NCBI GenBank assembly: GCA_964020085.1
Contig: OZ026601.1
Span: 29,555,818 to 29,619,817, forward strand
DNA length: 64,000 nucleotides
Direction of reading: 5' to 3'
Source: Micromussa lordhowensis
Lineage: Eukaryota > Cnidaria > Anthozoa > Scleractinia > Lobophylliidae
Shown here piece by piece: positions 37,401-46,534 of this stretch. The position numbers and the translations under genes were made by a program. Position 1 is the first letter of the stretch. Each line of letters starts with the position of its first letter. The notes beneath the pieces were generated by a model. That model saw only the letters and a list, made by a program, of their open reading frames with translations, was not told the DNA's origin and made no database searches.

Positions 37401-40400
37401 TTTTTGGGTGATTTTTGGGCATTTTGGGAAAAAGATCTTTTTTTTTTCAACGCTGTGGCCCAGTCCCTTTGTCCGACTGGTTCTAGGTTGGCACACCTGT
37501 ACGGCTTACCGAAAACACACAAAGAAAAATTAGCCATGCGACCAATCCTATCAGCAACTAATACGTATAATTATGCCCTGGCGAAATGGCTTGACAGCAA
37601 GCTCAAACCGTTGTCTGTAAATCAGCACACAGTCACTGATATTTTCGATTTTGTGAATGAACTACCACGAGACCTCAATATAACACCTGGTGATTTACTC
37701 GTGTCCTATGATGTGTCCTCTTTGTTCACGAATGTACCTTTGGATGAAACCATTAAGATTCTCGCGGACAGAGCTTTTAGTAACAACTGGTTTAATTCCG
37801 AGTACGACTTGAACATTTCGAAGCAGGACCTAATTGATCTTTTGAGTGTGGCCACCAAGGGCCAGCTTTTCCAATTTAATGGCTCGTTGTACGAAGAGAT
37901 TGACGGCGTAGCGATGGGGTCCCCCCTCGGACCCCTGCTAGCCAACGTTTTCATGTCATCTATTGAAGAGAAATTAGATGTTGAGGGTAAACTGCCACCT
38001 TATTATCGTCGATATGTTGACGACACATTTACTGTGATGCCTGATTTATCTACTGCTAAGGACTTTCTCAACACCCTCAACCACGCCCACCCCGCCATCA
38101 AGTTCACTATGGAGGTCGAAAAAGATGGAATGCTCCCCTTCCTCGGTACTCAACTCCTAAACCGAGCGCCCCGTATCGAAACTAAAGTTTTCGTAAAGCC
38201 AACAAACAGTGGTCTGCTCCTCCATTACCACAGTCACGTCGATAATAGGTACAAGCGCGGCCTACTGTCAACTATGCTCGATCGCGCATATCACCTGTCC
38301 TCGTCATGGTCTTACTTCACTGAGGAAGGCGACCGACTGAAGTCCGTGTTCTCTAAACTGAAGTATCCCAAACACCTTGTGGACTCTACTGTTAAAACCT
38401 TCCTAAATTCAAGGGTCACTGACCAGTCTTTATTACGGTCTAAATCTACGACAGAAAACACTATTCGGGTCGTCATACCCTTTAAAGATCAAGATTCTGC
38501 GAATATCGTGAAGACGCAGTTAAAAGATCTCAGTGTGAAGCTCCAGGTTAATGTCCAACCAGTGTTTACGAGCCGCAAGAATGCCCATGAGTTCCCGACA
38601 AACGAACCAAAGCCTCAGCTCATTGATCAACAATGTGTTGTTTATAATTTCAAGTGTGACCAGTGCGATGCTGGTTATGTCGGATACACCCGTGGACATC
38701 TGTTCGTACGCGTCAACGGACATAGAAGCAAGACCTCGTCAGTTCGTAAACACTATGATAATAGACACCCAGGCAGGATTCCGGATGACCTCCACAGTTG
38801 TTTTAAGGTGTTGAAAAAATGCCAGAGCAAGTTTGATTGTCTCGTTAATGAGATGTTACTCATTAAACAATTACGACCGTGTCTAAATGTACAATCAGAC
38901 TCAATTCGCGCCAAGGTCTTTGTTTAACTTATGCAAATTATTGACACTGGACTCTTAGTTACTCTCGTAATCGCATTTTTAATTTAGTTTCCCTTGACAA
39001 TGGCGCCAAGATGTCGCCGAAACGTCGGACTTTTCTATCGTTAGTTTTCGCTTGTATATAAAAATATGAAATGTTGAAGATTTGATGGATTTGGAAAATT
39101 GAAATTTGAAGTGAAGAATTAATAGGTGAATACCAAACAGTCCCCTACCAACCTAGGGCTCTCTTTTGCGGGGGTCAACTGTCTGGTAGTGTTTCCAACC
39201 CATCTTAATCCTAACAATTTCCTTTTAATATTACTTCAAATTTCACTCCTATTCATGTTTACCCCCGCCTTAAAATCACTAAAATATTGATATCAGGCTA
39301 GAGGGGACTGGAAAAGAGTGGATTGCCATGGAAACGGAAATTGTTGTAGCTGTAGATGTGTTGCATTTAGAACTATTAGCCTACCAAGTTTCAATGGTTT
39401 CTGCTGCAAATTGACCGAGAGAGCGCTATTCATATACTTCATGTAATATTTGGTTGAGTGGAGGACGTCATCAGTAATCTCATTTGCATATTTTACTCAT
39501 TTTTCAAGCTTAAATATCTTCTGAACCAATGCAGATATTTGTAAACAATAAACGGCGTTTTTAATCTTTCGTGGAATTTTATGTGATTAATCTAAAAAAT
39601 CAAGGGGTAAAAATTTGATCATAGTAGCAATCAGCTCCAGATTTAGTGGCTCTACCTTAAATATACTGAGTATGATATGTGATTGGTCAAGGAACTTGAT
39701 GTTCTCGTGGCTACGGTATTGTGACGGGCGAGTTAATCAAATTTGTTTCATTTACTCACCAGCACGCCCTGGCACCCGTCACCTTCGCTAAACTTTGTGC
39801 AGGGATTCCAGTCAAATAAAAACCTTGTACCCGGAGGACTTGTAGTCACTATATCTTTAAAACTGAAAACAAAGACACACACACCCACAGTGAAAAAAAT
39901 AAAACAAAAGAAAACAGAGATTATTGACACCGATATAAAAAGGTGAAATAATTACAACAAAGTGAAATTATAGACCTTACGAATCTTAAAAATCTCCCCA
40001 AGAAATATTTTGCACAGAACAAGATAAAAAACTCATTAGTTGCGGTTCCTCTAGAACTTTTGCCCACGGGAAAAAAGGACTTTCCCATGGCCAGTCTGTG
40101 CTTGGTATGTAGCCTTTATTCCCACGGTGAAACTGCCCACGGGGAGTCACTATGGAGACATCAAAGACAACATGACATTCCCCGAACCAAGTCCTAGGGT
40201 TAATCTTTGGTTTATCTAGCCACAAGAGTAGTTTAACCAATCGGCTGGAAGGAAATGGTAAATACAGGAAACCGCAGCACACGCTGGCTACATTTTTACA
40301 AAATGCCCTACTATAAAAACGAAGGTTGCTATTGAACTGAAAACCTTCAAAAGGATATATTTAGCATGTTTAATAACCAAAGAAAGCTGAAAACTCAGGG

Positions 40401-41264
40401 GCTCAGTGATTTTACATTTTAGAATATTGATGACGTCACGTGAAAACCAAGAATACCTTCACGCTTCATTTGCACACATTGACGTCATTAGGTCTCAAAT
40501 GCCACCCGCGAGTTGTTGTGGAAAGCGTGACTACAAGTAACTCGTCCATCGAAACAGGGTTTTCTCATAGCGCCTAAATCTCGTAGTCTCAGGGTTTCCA
40601 TCCACCGTGAAGCCATGCATAAGCATAACTATTCATCGACCAGAAATCGTCAAACACTGCAAAACTCGAACTCAGGACCAAAAACAAGAGATTTTGCAGC
40701 CTAAGACAATAGATCTAGTGTTGTCTTGCGCTAACGGAAGGTCTTTGAGCATGGAGCTAAAGGCGCATTCAGTGATTACCTGCCATTCAAATTACAATTA
40801 CGATCGGCCCTTGTCGTCAAAAACTAAGGGAAGATAATATAATCTAAACCAAGTGCTGAATCATTTCTTTGATAAGATTCAACTCGCGTTTTCCTCTTTA
40901 GCAATAGGAGAGGTTACAGGTTGCAGGTTGCAGGATCAACAATCGAATTCCGCGAGGGAGTCTAAATAGCCCGGTTAGCCTAAATTAGTTTAGGTTGCTG
41001 GTGGTGACCCATTATATTGGGGTTTATTCGACTTCAATTGGAATAAATATACAGGCCGTCTCAACCTGTGCAATATGCTTGCCATCAGTGAACCGATGAC
41101 ATTAAGAGATTGTTACAGACTTACGCTGCGTTTGATCCTCCATCGATTTCCCACAAGCTGACGATTTTCCCACTGTTTTTCTTGCAAGAGCATTGGTCAA
41201 GCTTTTGACAAACCTCAGCAAGACTGTGCACAAATAGGAAACAAGAAACTAGGAAAGCTTTCAT
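28362..41264 (-). CDS. Cation-dependent mannose 6-phosphate receptor-like protein, copy 2 (six exons found, one expected exon missing)
   Basis: Exons in transcript order: 41264-41125, 39862-39760, 36221-36088, 31595-31502, [expected exon not found], 30199-30070, 28451-28362. Exon 1 starts ATG with a signal peptide (MKAFLVSCFLFVHSLAEV) and then Cys-rich lectin sequence. Exons 2-4 hold WNPCTKFSEG, MCQTD and KRTVYINLKCD, matching copy 1 exon for exon with the same phases. Q84, R126, E148 and Y157 line up with the Q/R/E/Y ligand residues of MRH domains; R to E is 22 residues as in CD-MPR, but E to Y is 9 rather than 10. The membrane-span exon and the tail exon are intact. Exon 4 ends in phase 0 while the next recognised exon needs two preceding bases, so direct splicing would frameshift. 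Either a diverged exon lies in 30200-31501 or the gene is broken. Intron 3 holds a decayed LINE and intron 2 a Penelope element. Confidence 0.78.
30070..30199 (-). CDS. Exon 6 of receptor-like copy 2: membrane span and cytosolic block
   Basis: The exon encodes FFVLLFVYVIGGIIVNK, then GVESMPEMCPNYQFWAGIP and SLIK before gtaaat. It has the same 130-nt length and phase as 47598-47727. The block G-[VA]-x-[SG]-x-[PE]-x-x-P-[NH]-x-x-FW is known from the cytosolic side of the cation-dependent mannose 6-phosphate receptor. Confidence 0.88.
30530..30727. mobile_element. Internally deleted copy of the same inverted-repeat element
   Basis: Contains gttaccatggcaaca, ggttccagacctcc, taaacggcgtttttaatctt and caaggggtaaaaatttgat in the same order as at 17.1 kb, but with most of the left end and the middle missing. 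It lies in the 1.3-kb interval where receptor-like copy 2 lacks an expected exon. Confidence 0.65.
30733..30972. repeat. Inverted-repeat element
   Basis: Termini ctgctaaacgatcgcaacac and the inverted ccggctaagcgatcgcaaca pair. Inside, gttgcgac and caacaacac motifs recur in both orientations. Lies in the interval lacking the expected exon of receptor-like copy 2. Confidence 0.7.
31147..31313. repeat. Hairpin element
   Basis: gccgtgtattacactg and cagtgtaatacacggc are exact inverted ends. The inner arms carry gaaaacactcgcc / ggtgttttc. Confidence 0.75.
31502..31595 (-). CDS. Exon 4 of receptor-like copy 2: MRH strand with R/E/Y
   Basis: Acceptor cctcag at 31597-31596, then (AG)G ACC GTC TAT, giving RTVYINLKCDEGQSPG and ending at DSKY before gtatgt. 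It corresponds to copy 1 exon 50308-50212 (RTATITLICDKTQNPG to ESKY). It is one codon shorter and phase 0 at its end. Confidence 0.85.
32294..34374 (-). pseudogene. Decayed LINE (non-LTR retrotransposon) reverse transcriptase
   Basis: Broken ORFs in different frames cover one RT. 34374-33412 holds the pre-RT region and KANKSPGIDNI, RSKVENYRGITFLSTLGKLF. 33422-33213 holds QGGFRKMHGTVD and motif A FVEIRKAFD. Around 33165-33136 is motif B GVKQGCMMSP, near 33000 is LLYADDL (motif C), and 32821-32294 holds the thumb and C-terminal part with SYKYLG and PILFYASEVWG. At least two frameshifts separate the parts. The first Asp of motif A is replaced by Glu. The element is dead and lies in intron 3 of receptor-like copy 2, in the sense orientation. 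Confidence 0.85.
34375..34880 (+). pseudogene. LINE 3'-terminal fragment, opposite strand
   Basis: The plus strand encodes LQNRVARVITFSNYD and then, in another frame, MMYKIVNNMLPDYL, NLRDSD and LWNSRPLD, the usual end of CR1/Jockey-type polyproteins. A 3' tail with aaataaagattttaccatca follows. It abuts the 5' side of the minus-strand LINE, giving a head-to-head arrangement. Confidence 0.7.
35561..35707. repeat. Hairpin element with aacaattatt ends
   Basis: aacaattattggatgaggtt pairs with the right end, and tgatatccagaataatcaag is repeated inverted. The loop is gccgaagccgaaggctgag. Located in intron 3 of receptor-like copy 2. Confidence 0.8.
35827..35890. repeat. Perfect 64-bp palindrome
   Basis: Two 31-base arms (gcgcaacctacagattattc...) match without mismatch around a 2-base centre, 35858-35859. 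Each arm holds its own smaller inverted pair (acagatta / taatctgt). Confidence 0.85.
37383..38927 (+). CDS. Penelope-like retroelement: reverse transcriptase with GIY-YIG endonuclease
   Basis: A 514-codon open frame. Real element sequence starts near codon 23; the first codons are read-through from the host repeat. Motifs: YGLPKTHK (40-47), typical of Penelope elements; motif A SYDVSSLF with D110; motif B GVAMGSPLGP (175-184); motif C YVDD (211-214), so the catalytic aspartates are intact. A GIY-YIG nuclease domain follows at about 419-501 with CVVYNFKCDQC, GYVGYTRGHLFVR, E490 and LRPCLN. Penelope proteins copy RNA into DNA at nicked sites. Complete elements have a longer N-terminus before YGLPKTHK, so this copy is 5' truncated. 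The lack of stops or frameshifts after truncation points to recent insertion. Antisense to the receptor gene it sits in. Confidence 0.88.
   Translation: MAVLCKFLGDFWAFWEKDLFFFNAVAQSLCPTGSRLAHLYGLPKTHKEKLAMRPILSATNTYNYALAKWLDSKLKPLSVNQHTVTDIFDFVNELPRDLNITPGDLLVSYDVSSLFTNVPLDETIKILADRAFSNNWFNSEYDLNISKQDLIDLLSVATKGQLFQFNGSLYEEIDGVAMGSPLGPLLANVFMSSIEEKLDVEGKLPPYYRRYVDDTFTVMPDLSTAKDFLNTLNHAHPAIKFTMEVEKDGMLPFLGTQLLNRAPRIETKVFVKPTNSGLLLHYHSHVDNRYKRGLLSTMLDRAYHLSSSWSYFTEEGDRLKSVFSKLKYPKHLVDSTVKTFLNSRVTDQSLLRSKSTTENTIRVVIPFKDQDSANIVKTQLKDLSVKLQVNVQPVFTSRKNAHEFPTNEPKPQLIDQQCVVYNFKCDQCDAGYVGYTRGHLFVRVNGHRSKTSSVRKHYDNRHPGRIPDDLHSCFKVLKKCQSKFDCLVNEMLLIKQLRPCLNVQSDSIRAKVFV
38992..39029 (+). other. Penelope 3' signature after the ORF
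   Basis: ccttgacaatggcgccaaga followed by tgtcgccgaaacgtcgga, 65 nt after the stop. The same signature recurs on the minus strand at 49502-49539. It marks the 3' end of the retroelement, just before host-repeat sequence resumes near 39055. Confidence 0.6.
41125..41264 (-). CDS. Exon 1 of receptor-like copy 2: signal peptide and first cysteines
   Basis: ATG is at 41264-41262, followed by a hydrophobic leader, CQKLDQCSCKKNSGK and SLWEIDGG. The donor GC|gtaagt gives phase 2, as in copy 1. The shared pattern C-x5-C-x-C-[RK]-K-[SN]-x-G-K confirms that it is the same first exon as at 55326-55495. Confidence 0.85.
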
Positions 41265-41480
41265 CGCGTTTGAGGATATTTGGACCAAAGCGTTACTTTG
41301 ACATCCTATCTGAAATATATAATAGCTAAAGATTAAACATTAACCTGGGAAACACGCAACATTCATAGCGAACACGCTCGAGCACTGAGGCTTTTCGCAG
41401 CAAAAGAAAGTAGGAAACATTTTCCCCTTTCCTCTCCTTCTTACTTGCAAGGGGAGTATGTTTTACGTGACTTTAGACGG

Positions 41481-41500
41481 GTAGATAGATAGATAGATAG
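41481..41500 (+). repeat. GATA microsatellite
   Basis: About five tandem gata units followed by gaaac. Confidence 0.9.
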
Positions 41501-42328
41501 AAACATTATTAAAGTGTCAGAGACCATCTAGCTAGGGAAAAAGAATCCCTTACTAATTTGGGGACACCAACACCAATTTGGGTGTTGAAAAACGTGGGGT
41601 AGGGCGAGTCGTGTAGCCGGGCCTATTCCGAACCTATGGCTTACAGGTCCTTATACTAAAGTGGCCTATGGGTGATCCTATTTTTAAAACCATAGCATTA
41701 CTGCAAACTTTTCGACGTTTTCGTTGGGATTATCCTACCAACGACTTTTCTTACACTAATTTAGCGTCCACGTTTCTATCTGAAACTTACTTACCCAACT
41801 GATTGAACAAGGGAATCGAGGAACAGATATAAACGCAACTATGGGCAAATATCATCATATGAGCTCTCCTGATTGCTCGACTCATTGGCCCTCTCCCCGC
41901 ACTCGTATTATTGCGTGACAGAGTGAAAACTAGGAGAGTCAGGCTGGGTTTCAATTTCTTTCAGAAAACCCGCCATGGCCTTTTTGCAGACTGCAGACTG
42001 CAGACTACATTTAGGCTTAAATAGCACTCTGGCTAGCATGAGTATCAGTCAGGTTAGCCTGAATAGCACTCAGGTTAGCCTGTTACGGTTCAGCTATCGG
42101 TAATGGAAATGGGCGAATGTAATATTTAGTTAAAGACCTACAGTCTGCAGTCTGCAAATGTCATACACCGCATTTCCTCCAGCTTATTATATGGCTAGCT
42201 CAGTGAGCGGGAAAGATGAACCAAATGCTGCGCTGTGGTTGGCTACCCTAGCGGGCAATGATGGCGCCATCTATTTGCACCTTCTAACAGCCAAAAATAT
42301 AACTAACCGCCTGAGACCCCGGTCTACA

Positions 42329-42384
42329 TAGCCTGCGAAAATAGCCGTCCGGGAGCGAAGAAGGACGGCTGTTTTCGTAGGCTA
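42329..42384. repeat. Short hairpin
   Basis: tagcctgcgaaaatagccgt pairs with acggctgttttcgtaggcta around a short loop. Lies in the intergenic stretch between the receptor-like genes. Confidence 0.7.
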
Positions 42385-43445
42385 CGGTCCACACCTATCC
42401 GGATATTGTTAAACCGGCAACTTTTTTCTTTCCGGATACGGCTTCCGTTCACACGCATCCGGCGAATTCGGCAGCGAATCCGGATATTTTCTAATCCGCT
42501 CCATGAATACGCTACGTACCTGTGGACTGGGAAATTTTGCATCCGGAAAGAAAAAGTTGCGGAACAGTATCCGGATACATGTGGACGGGCCTGAAATAAA
42601 ACCAAAAGCAATTTGCCATGGGATCTTGAGAAAATAAATTTCAAAGTTCAGGGAAATTGAGCAAACACAATACAATTTCATCATTAGTTTCATTTCACTA
42701 GTACTTTCAAGTGTTTCATATGAACTTCACAATATGTTTTCGACATTTGGTGTTGTTAGAAATTATTTAATTTATTTTGAGAAGATATTTAAAACAGTCG
42801 CACAGAAGTTTGCAATACCATGTAAATAACCTCGGTACCAAGTTTTTGTCCGCTTGTTACTCGAACTTGTGTTGTATTCTTCCTTAATACCATTTGAACA
42901 CTGAGCAGTGATTGGTTGGATCGTTTCATTCCTTCTGACTTTGAAAATCGTGTTAGTACCCTCATTGAATGCCAGTATACCTAGGCGGCAACAGGCAGGC
43001 CATGGCCTACATCATGGCTTAGGCCGGGGCCTACACCACGTTTTGTCCGCAGCCCGACTGTTTCTCTTTCCTTAGGCTGGACGGAGGCGGTGAACTTGGA
43101 GTGAGAAGGCGCGCAGGGACGTTATTCCCTCTCCCCAGTCTCCAAACTACCAGCCTACACGGTTAAGGTAGCACGAAAAAAGGCCTCTGAGGAGGAAGGA
43201 GTGACTGTTTACTGACGGAGTGTGGAATTTCCGAGAACAATATTTGGTTCTAAGAAAGGTATGAAGATCGGTTTACGAAACATGTCAACCTTACCAAGCA
43301 CATAGAAAGAGAATATCCGAAGAATCCATCAGCATGGTCTAAATGCGTTCACGTGACTGAACATGCTCCAGCTAAAACTAGGGAATGCCCAGTTTTCAAA
43401 ACCGCGCGTGTTGCGAAAAATATTTGAAGAATAATAAACACAATA

Positions 43446-43610
43446 GCCTCCATTTGGCGCGAATATACGCTCGGATATTTGTCCTTGGAGATTATCTGTT
43501 CCTCAAAGCTCACAGTTTTCCTCGAGCTACCTCTGAAAACTGTTCACTTTCTCAGAACAGATAATCTCCGCGGACAAACATCAAAACATATTTTCGCGCC
43601 AAATGGAGGC
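43446..43610. repeat. Hairpin element
   Basis: gcctccatttggcgcgaata and the inverted copy ending aaatggaggc. Inner arms ggagattatctgttc / gaacagataatctcc are exact. Confidence 0.8.
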
Positions 43611-43774
43611 CATTGCTTATATAAGCGGGCACCAAAGGTTAATTCTACTGATACCACCATGATATCAAATTCACCACCTTAACCCTGGAGGACGCTGGAT
43701 ATAAAACAGTTTCGAATGTACTTGAGCAACGTCTTTAATTGGTAAGGTAAAGAAGTTAAGGTTGGTAAGGCAAG

Positions 43775-44033
43775 GTAAAGTCTGCATACGAGCCAAGTGG
43801 CACATCAGGCCAGAGCGTATCCAGCTTTCTGTGGCATTAAGTGACTAGGAATATTTCTTCTCCCCCCTGGATGGGATGCTAGTCCATCGCAGGGTTACCC
43901 CCAGCATTAAGTTCGCCGGTACCCATTTATACACCTGGGTGGAGAGAGGCACTGTGACAGCCCCAGCCAGGGCTCGAGCCAGGACCGCTCGATCCGAAGA
44001 TGAGCGCACTAACCATGAGGCCACCGCTCCTCC
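43775..44033 (-). mobile_element. tRNA-derived SINE copy 2
   Basis: Well-preserved copy. The minus strand starts with a box-A-like tggttagtgcgctcatctt and a box-B-like region in the reverse complement of gggctcgagcc, followed by the family body. It lies between the two receptor-like genes. Confidence 0.75.
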
Positions 44034-44968
44034 ACCGTTAAACCGGGTCGGACCGAATGCAATTTACTTTATTTTCTGGTAGGTATATATTGTACCGACC
44101 TAAGCTTAGCCAGACAGTAACACGAACCACAAAATTTCACTAGATCTCTATATGCGAGTTTGAGGACATCAGATACAAGTTACAAGTAACAAAGTTTCAC
44201 GCCTGACATAACATTTATTTGAATTACATTATCCTACAAAGATTTAATGACGTTTATGGTATCTTATCTCATGGTTTTTGAGATAAATTAGTAAAAAATT
44301 AACAAACTAATTCAAGTAAATATATTAAAGTACATGTATTGACACAGAAGCGACTATTAAAGCATAAAGGTGGGTTTAAGGACAGAAAAACATTTCAAGT
44401 TATTATACTGCTAAAACCCAGCTACCAGAACCTAGTGATTATGTCAAGAACTATTTATTCTCCTTGTACATTTATACTCTGTAATGTTCTCGCATCATGA
44501 ACCCATTAAGTAAGAACCATTTGAGCCTAAAATAGGCCCTTTCCGAGTTACCTTGTACCTCTGTTTGCCAAACGAGTCCTCGTGCAAAACCTTTCATATG
44601 AAAATGAGTTTGATTTGCACGAAAAAGAACCTGAACACAGTTTCATATGAATGGTTTCGCACGAAGACTCGTTTTGACACCGAGACAAAGGCAGCTCGTA
44701 AGTGGCCTTTAACAGGTTCTCAGTCTTGATGCAGTACAGAGCATAAGGAGTCTGAAATATATCAGGAGATCTCAAGTATTTGCTTGCCTGTCGACGTAGT
44801 AAACTGTTTCTTTAAAACTTAACTTTTTGTTTCCCATACAAAAGCAATCAATGGACTCATTTGGACCAGAGGCAAAAACTAACAACCTACATCGTCTTTA
44901 AATTCTTAAAAAACACCCCGGATATAAGAACACTTTAACTTTCACCTGGAAAATTCTAGGTTCTCAAA

Positions 44969-44991
44969 GGGGGTGGGGGGGGGGGGGGGGG
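44969..44991 (+). repeat. G homopolymer run
   Basis: Twenty-three bases, all G except one T. Potential G-quadruplex and a likely site of sequencing error. Confidence 0.9.
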
Positions 44992-46309
44992 TTACTGTAT
45001 ACCGAAGCACGGCATACTAACTAACTCTGACTAATTAATTCTGGATTACCTACCGAGGTTACTAATGCCCTGCTTTGCATACAGTGCTTGAATTTTATTT
45101 AAACTGGACGTCTTCGTTAGCCTCTTCCAGGTTTGTTCAGTTAGTTGGGGCGTGCCGAAATAAAGAAAGGCTAGCGCCATTTTGCGCGCTGCGTTTCAAC
45201 TAGCTGAAAGGCTGGAAGAGGCCACGTCTTTGTGGACAGTGTAAGTGGTCATTTCATCTTAACCAACGTGACCATTTTCGCGCTAACTTAACAGTATGAC
45301 ATTGCTTAGGATGTATTTGAAATGGTGAAATGACGGACCACGCCCCATTGCTTACTCTTATTTTTTTTTACGAAAATCCGATTTTTGAACAGAGTAAAAA
45401 TTTCCTACCGCTTCTGAATAAACTACTATAGTTTTTCAGTCGTAAAAATGTTATGAAATGGAAAAACCTCCAACCAGACCAACGTTGGATTTTAGACAGA
45501 AATCTACTTTTAGGATAGAGAAACCAAGCGTAGGTTAGTGGAGTCCCGCATGAAACTGCAAAAGAACGCCTCCTGGCCAAACCCCCACCGCAAGAGACCG
45601 ATTCAACTTGCATTTCTAAAATTGTACATGTGGCGGAACTTTGCGTTTCGTGCGCGATTACGTCATTAATCATAAAAATTACAATTTCCTCGATTGTGAT
45701 TGGTTTAAAAAACTCCTATTTTCCACTATTTTACTTGCCAAGTTGTTATCGGACAGTTTGTTATCGGACAGTCCAACAAGCCAATCACATTCAAAGCTGT
45801 AGTTTAAATCAACCAATCACATTAAAAGTTGTAGTTTAAATCAACCAAACTCAATTTCAGAGCGACATGAAATAATTTACGCCTCCTTTGTCAGTATTTT
45901 AATGCAAATTTTCCCTTTCTTTCATAACTTGGCTATTCTTCTCTTTTCATTATTAATTCGTAACAGGAGTTCGTGTCGTCCAATTCGGTCTGTAATCATA
46001 CTGGTGATCAACAAATCGGACTCCCGCACTTGTATGATCACAAACCGCATTGGACTTCACTTATCTCATCTTATTGACCCTGCGTTCCGCGAGATACAAA
46101 ATATGACATATAAACTATGACTTAGACACAAAGTTTGTCGATAGAAAAAAAAAATCATTGCCAGCCAAAACGGGAGTTGGAGCCACAATCTTAACCGTGC
46201 CTTTCAATAGGCCATATTCATGCATATTCTCGTTATTAGACTGGAGGTAGCTTGCCGCTTAGGCTAATGCGGGCGTCTTTTTCAAATGCAAATGACATTT
46301 CCCCGCATG

Positions 46310-46340
<31 letters not shown>

Positions 46341-46444
46341 GCCGAGCCTATTCTGCGGGAGTTTTTTTTTTCCTATTTTTTTTTTTTTTTGCTTTTTGTT
46401 TTACTCCCGGCTTATTCCTTTCTTAGGAAGCAATTACCAAATGA

Positions 46445-46534
46445 CTATATCGAGGCGTAAGAGTCTCCTTTCATTTTCATGCACAGACTTTTGCAACAAG
46501 CAGCTAGACTTTGAAATGTAAAGGCACAGCCATC
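46445..46534 (-). CDS. Exon 7 of receptor-like copy 1: cytosolic tail and stop
   Basis: Acceptor cacag, then GAT GGC. It encodes DGCAFTFQSLAACCKSLC and ends DSYASI before TAG (46447-46445). The Cys cluster could be palmitoylated, as tail cysteines are in vertebrate CD-MPR (inference). The C-terminal Y-A-S-I is a Y-x-x-hydrophobic sorting signal. No AATAAA was seen within about 200 nt downstream. Confidence 0.85.
   Translation of the reverse strand, partial: DGCAFTFQSLAACCKSLCMKMKGDSYASI

Larger units (their letters stand above)
37262..39273. mobile_element. TTAA-type inverted-repeat element hosting the Penelope insertion
   Basis: The right end, catgtttacccccgccttaa, is the same terminus as in the satellite units at 56771-64000. 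Flanks of the ORF (caatatctcg-cacgttt and tgttgaagatttg before it and after it, and caactgtctggtagtg) match the satellite element. The left terminal 40 bp is present but inverted in place: the reverse complement of 37270-37307 begins ttaaggcaggggtac. The element is therefore probably immobile. Confidence 0.7.
36880..39629. mobile_element. Outer inverted-repeat element, interrupted by a nested insertion
   Basis: The left end, gccactatgacgaaaatc, and the inverted right end, gctactatgatcaaa, are imperfect terminal repeats. The left portion (36880 to about 37262) and right portion (39274-39629) together align with the uninterrupted relative at 17109-17932, sharing ccagagatattcaag, gttaccatggcaacac, ggttccagacctcc and caaggggtaaaa. 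The block in between is a second element carrying the Penelope ORF. Located in intron 2 of receptor-like copy 2. Confidence 0.75.
41265..46444. other. Interval between the two receptor-like genes
   Basis: Holds the promoter of copy 2 and the 3' UTR of copy 1. Seen: GATA microsatellite, hairpins at 42329 and 43446, SINE copy 2, G run at 44969, and partial inverted repeats near 45110-45240 and 46210-46350. No further coding exon recognised. Confidence 0.6.

Noticed and set aside
37383..37448. First 22 codons of the Penelope ORF as genuine protein
   Set aside because: They align at DNA level with the TTAA element flanking the insertion. Retroelement similarity starts near the AVAQSLCPTG stretch.
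44548..44775. 75-codon ORF between receptor genes
   Set aside because: It contains an imperfect inverted repeat (acgagtcctcgtgca / tgcgaaacc-type) and no family features. It was treated as chance.
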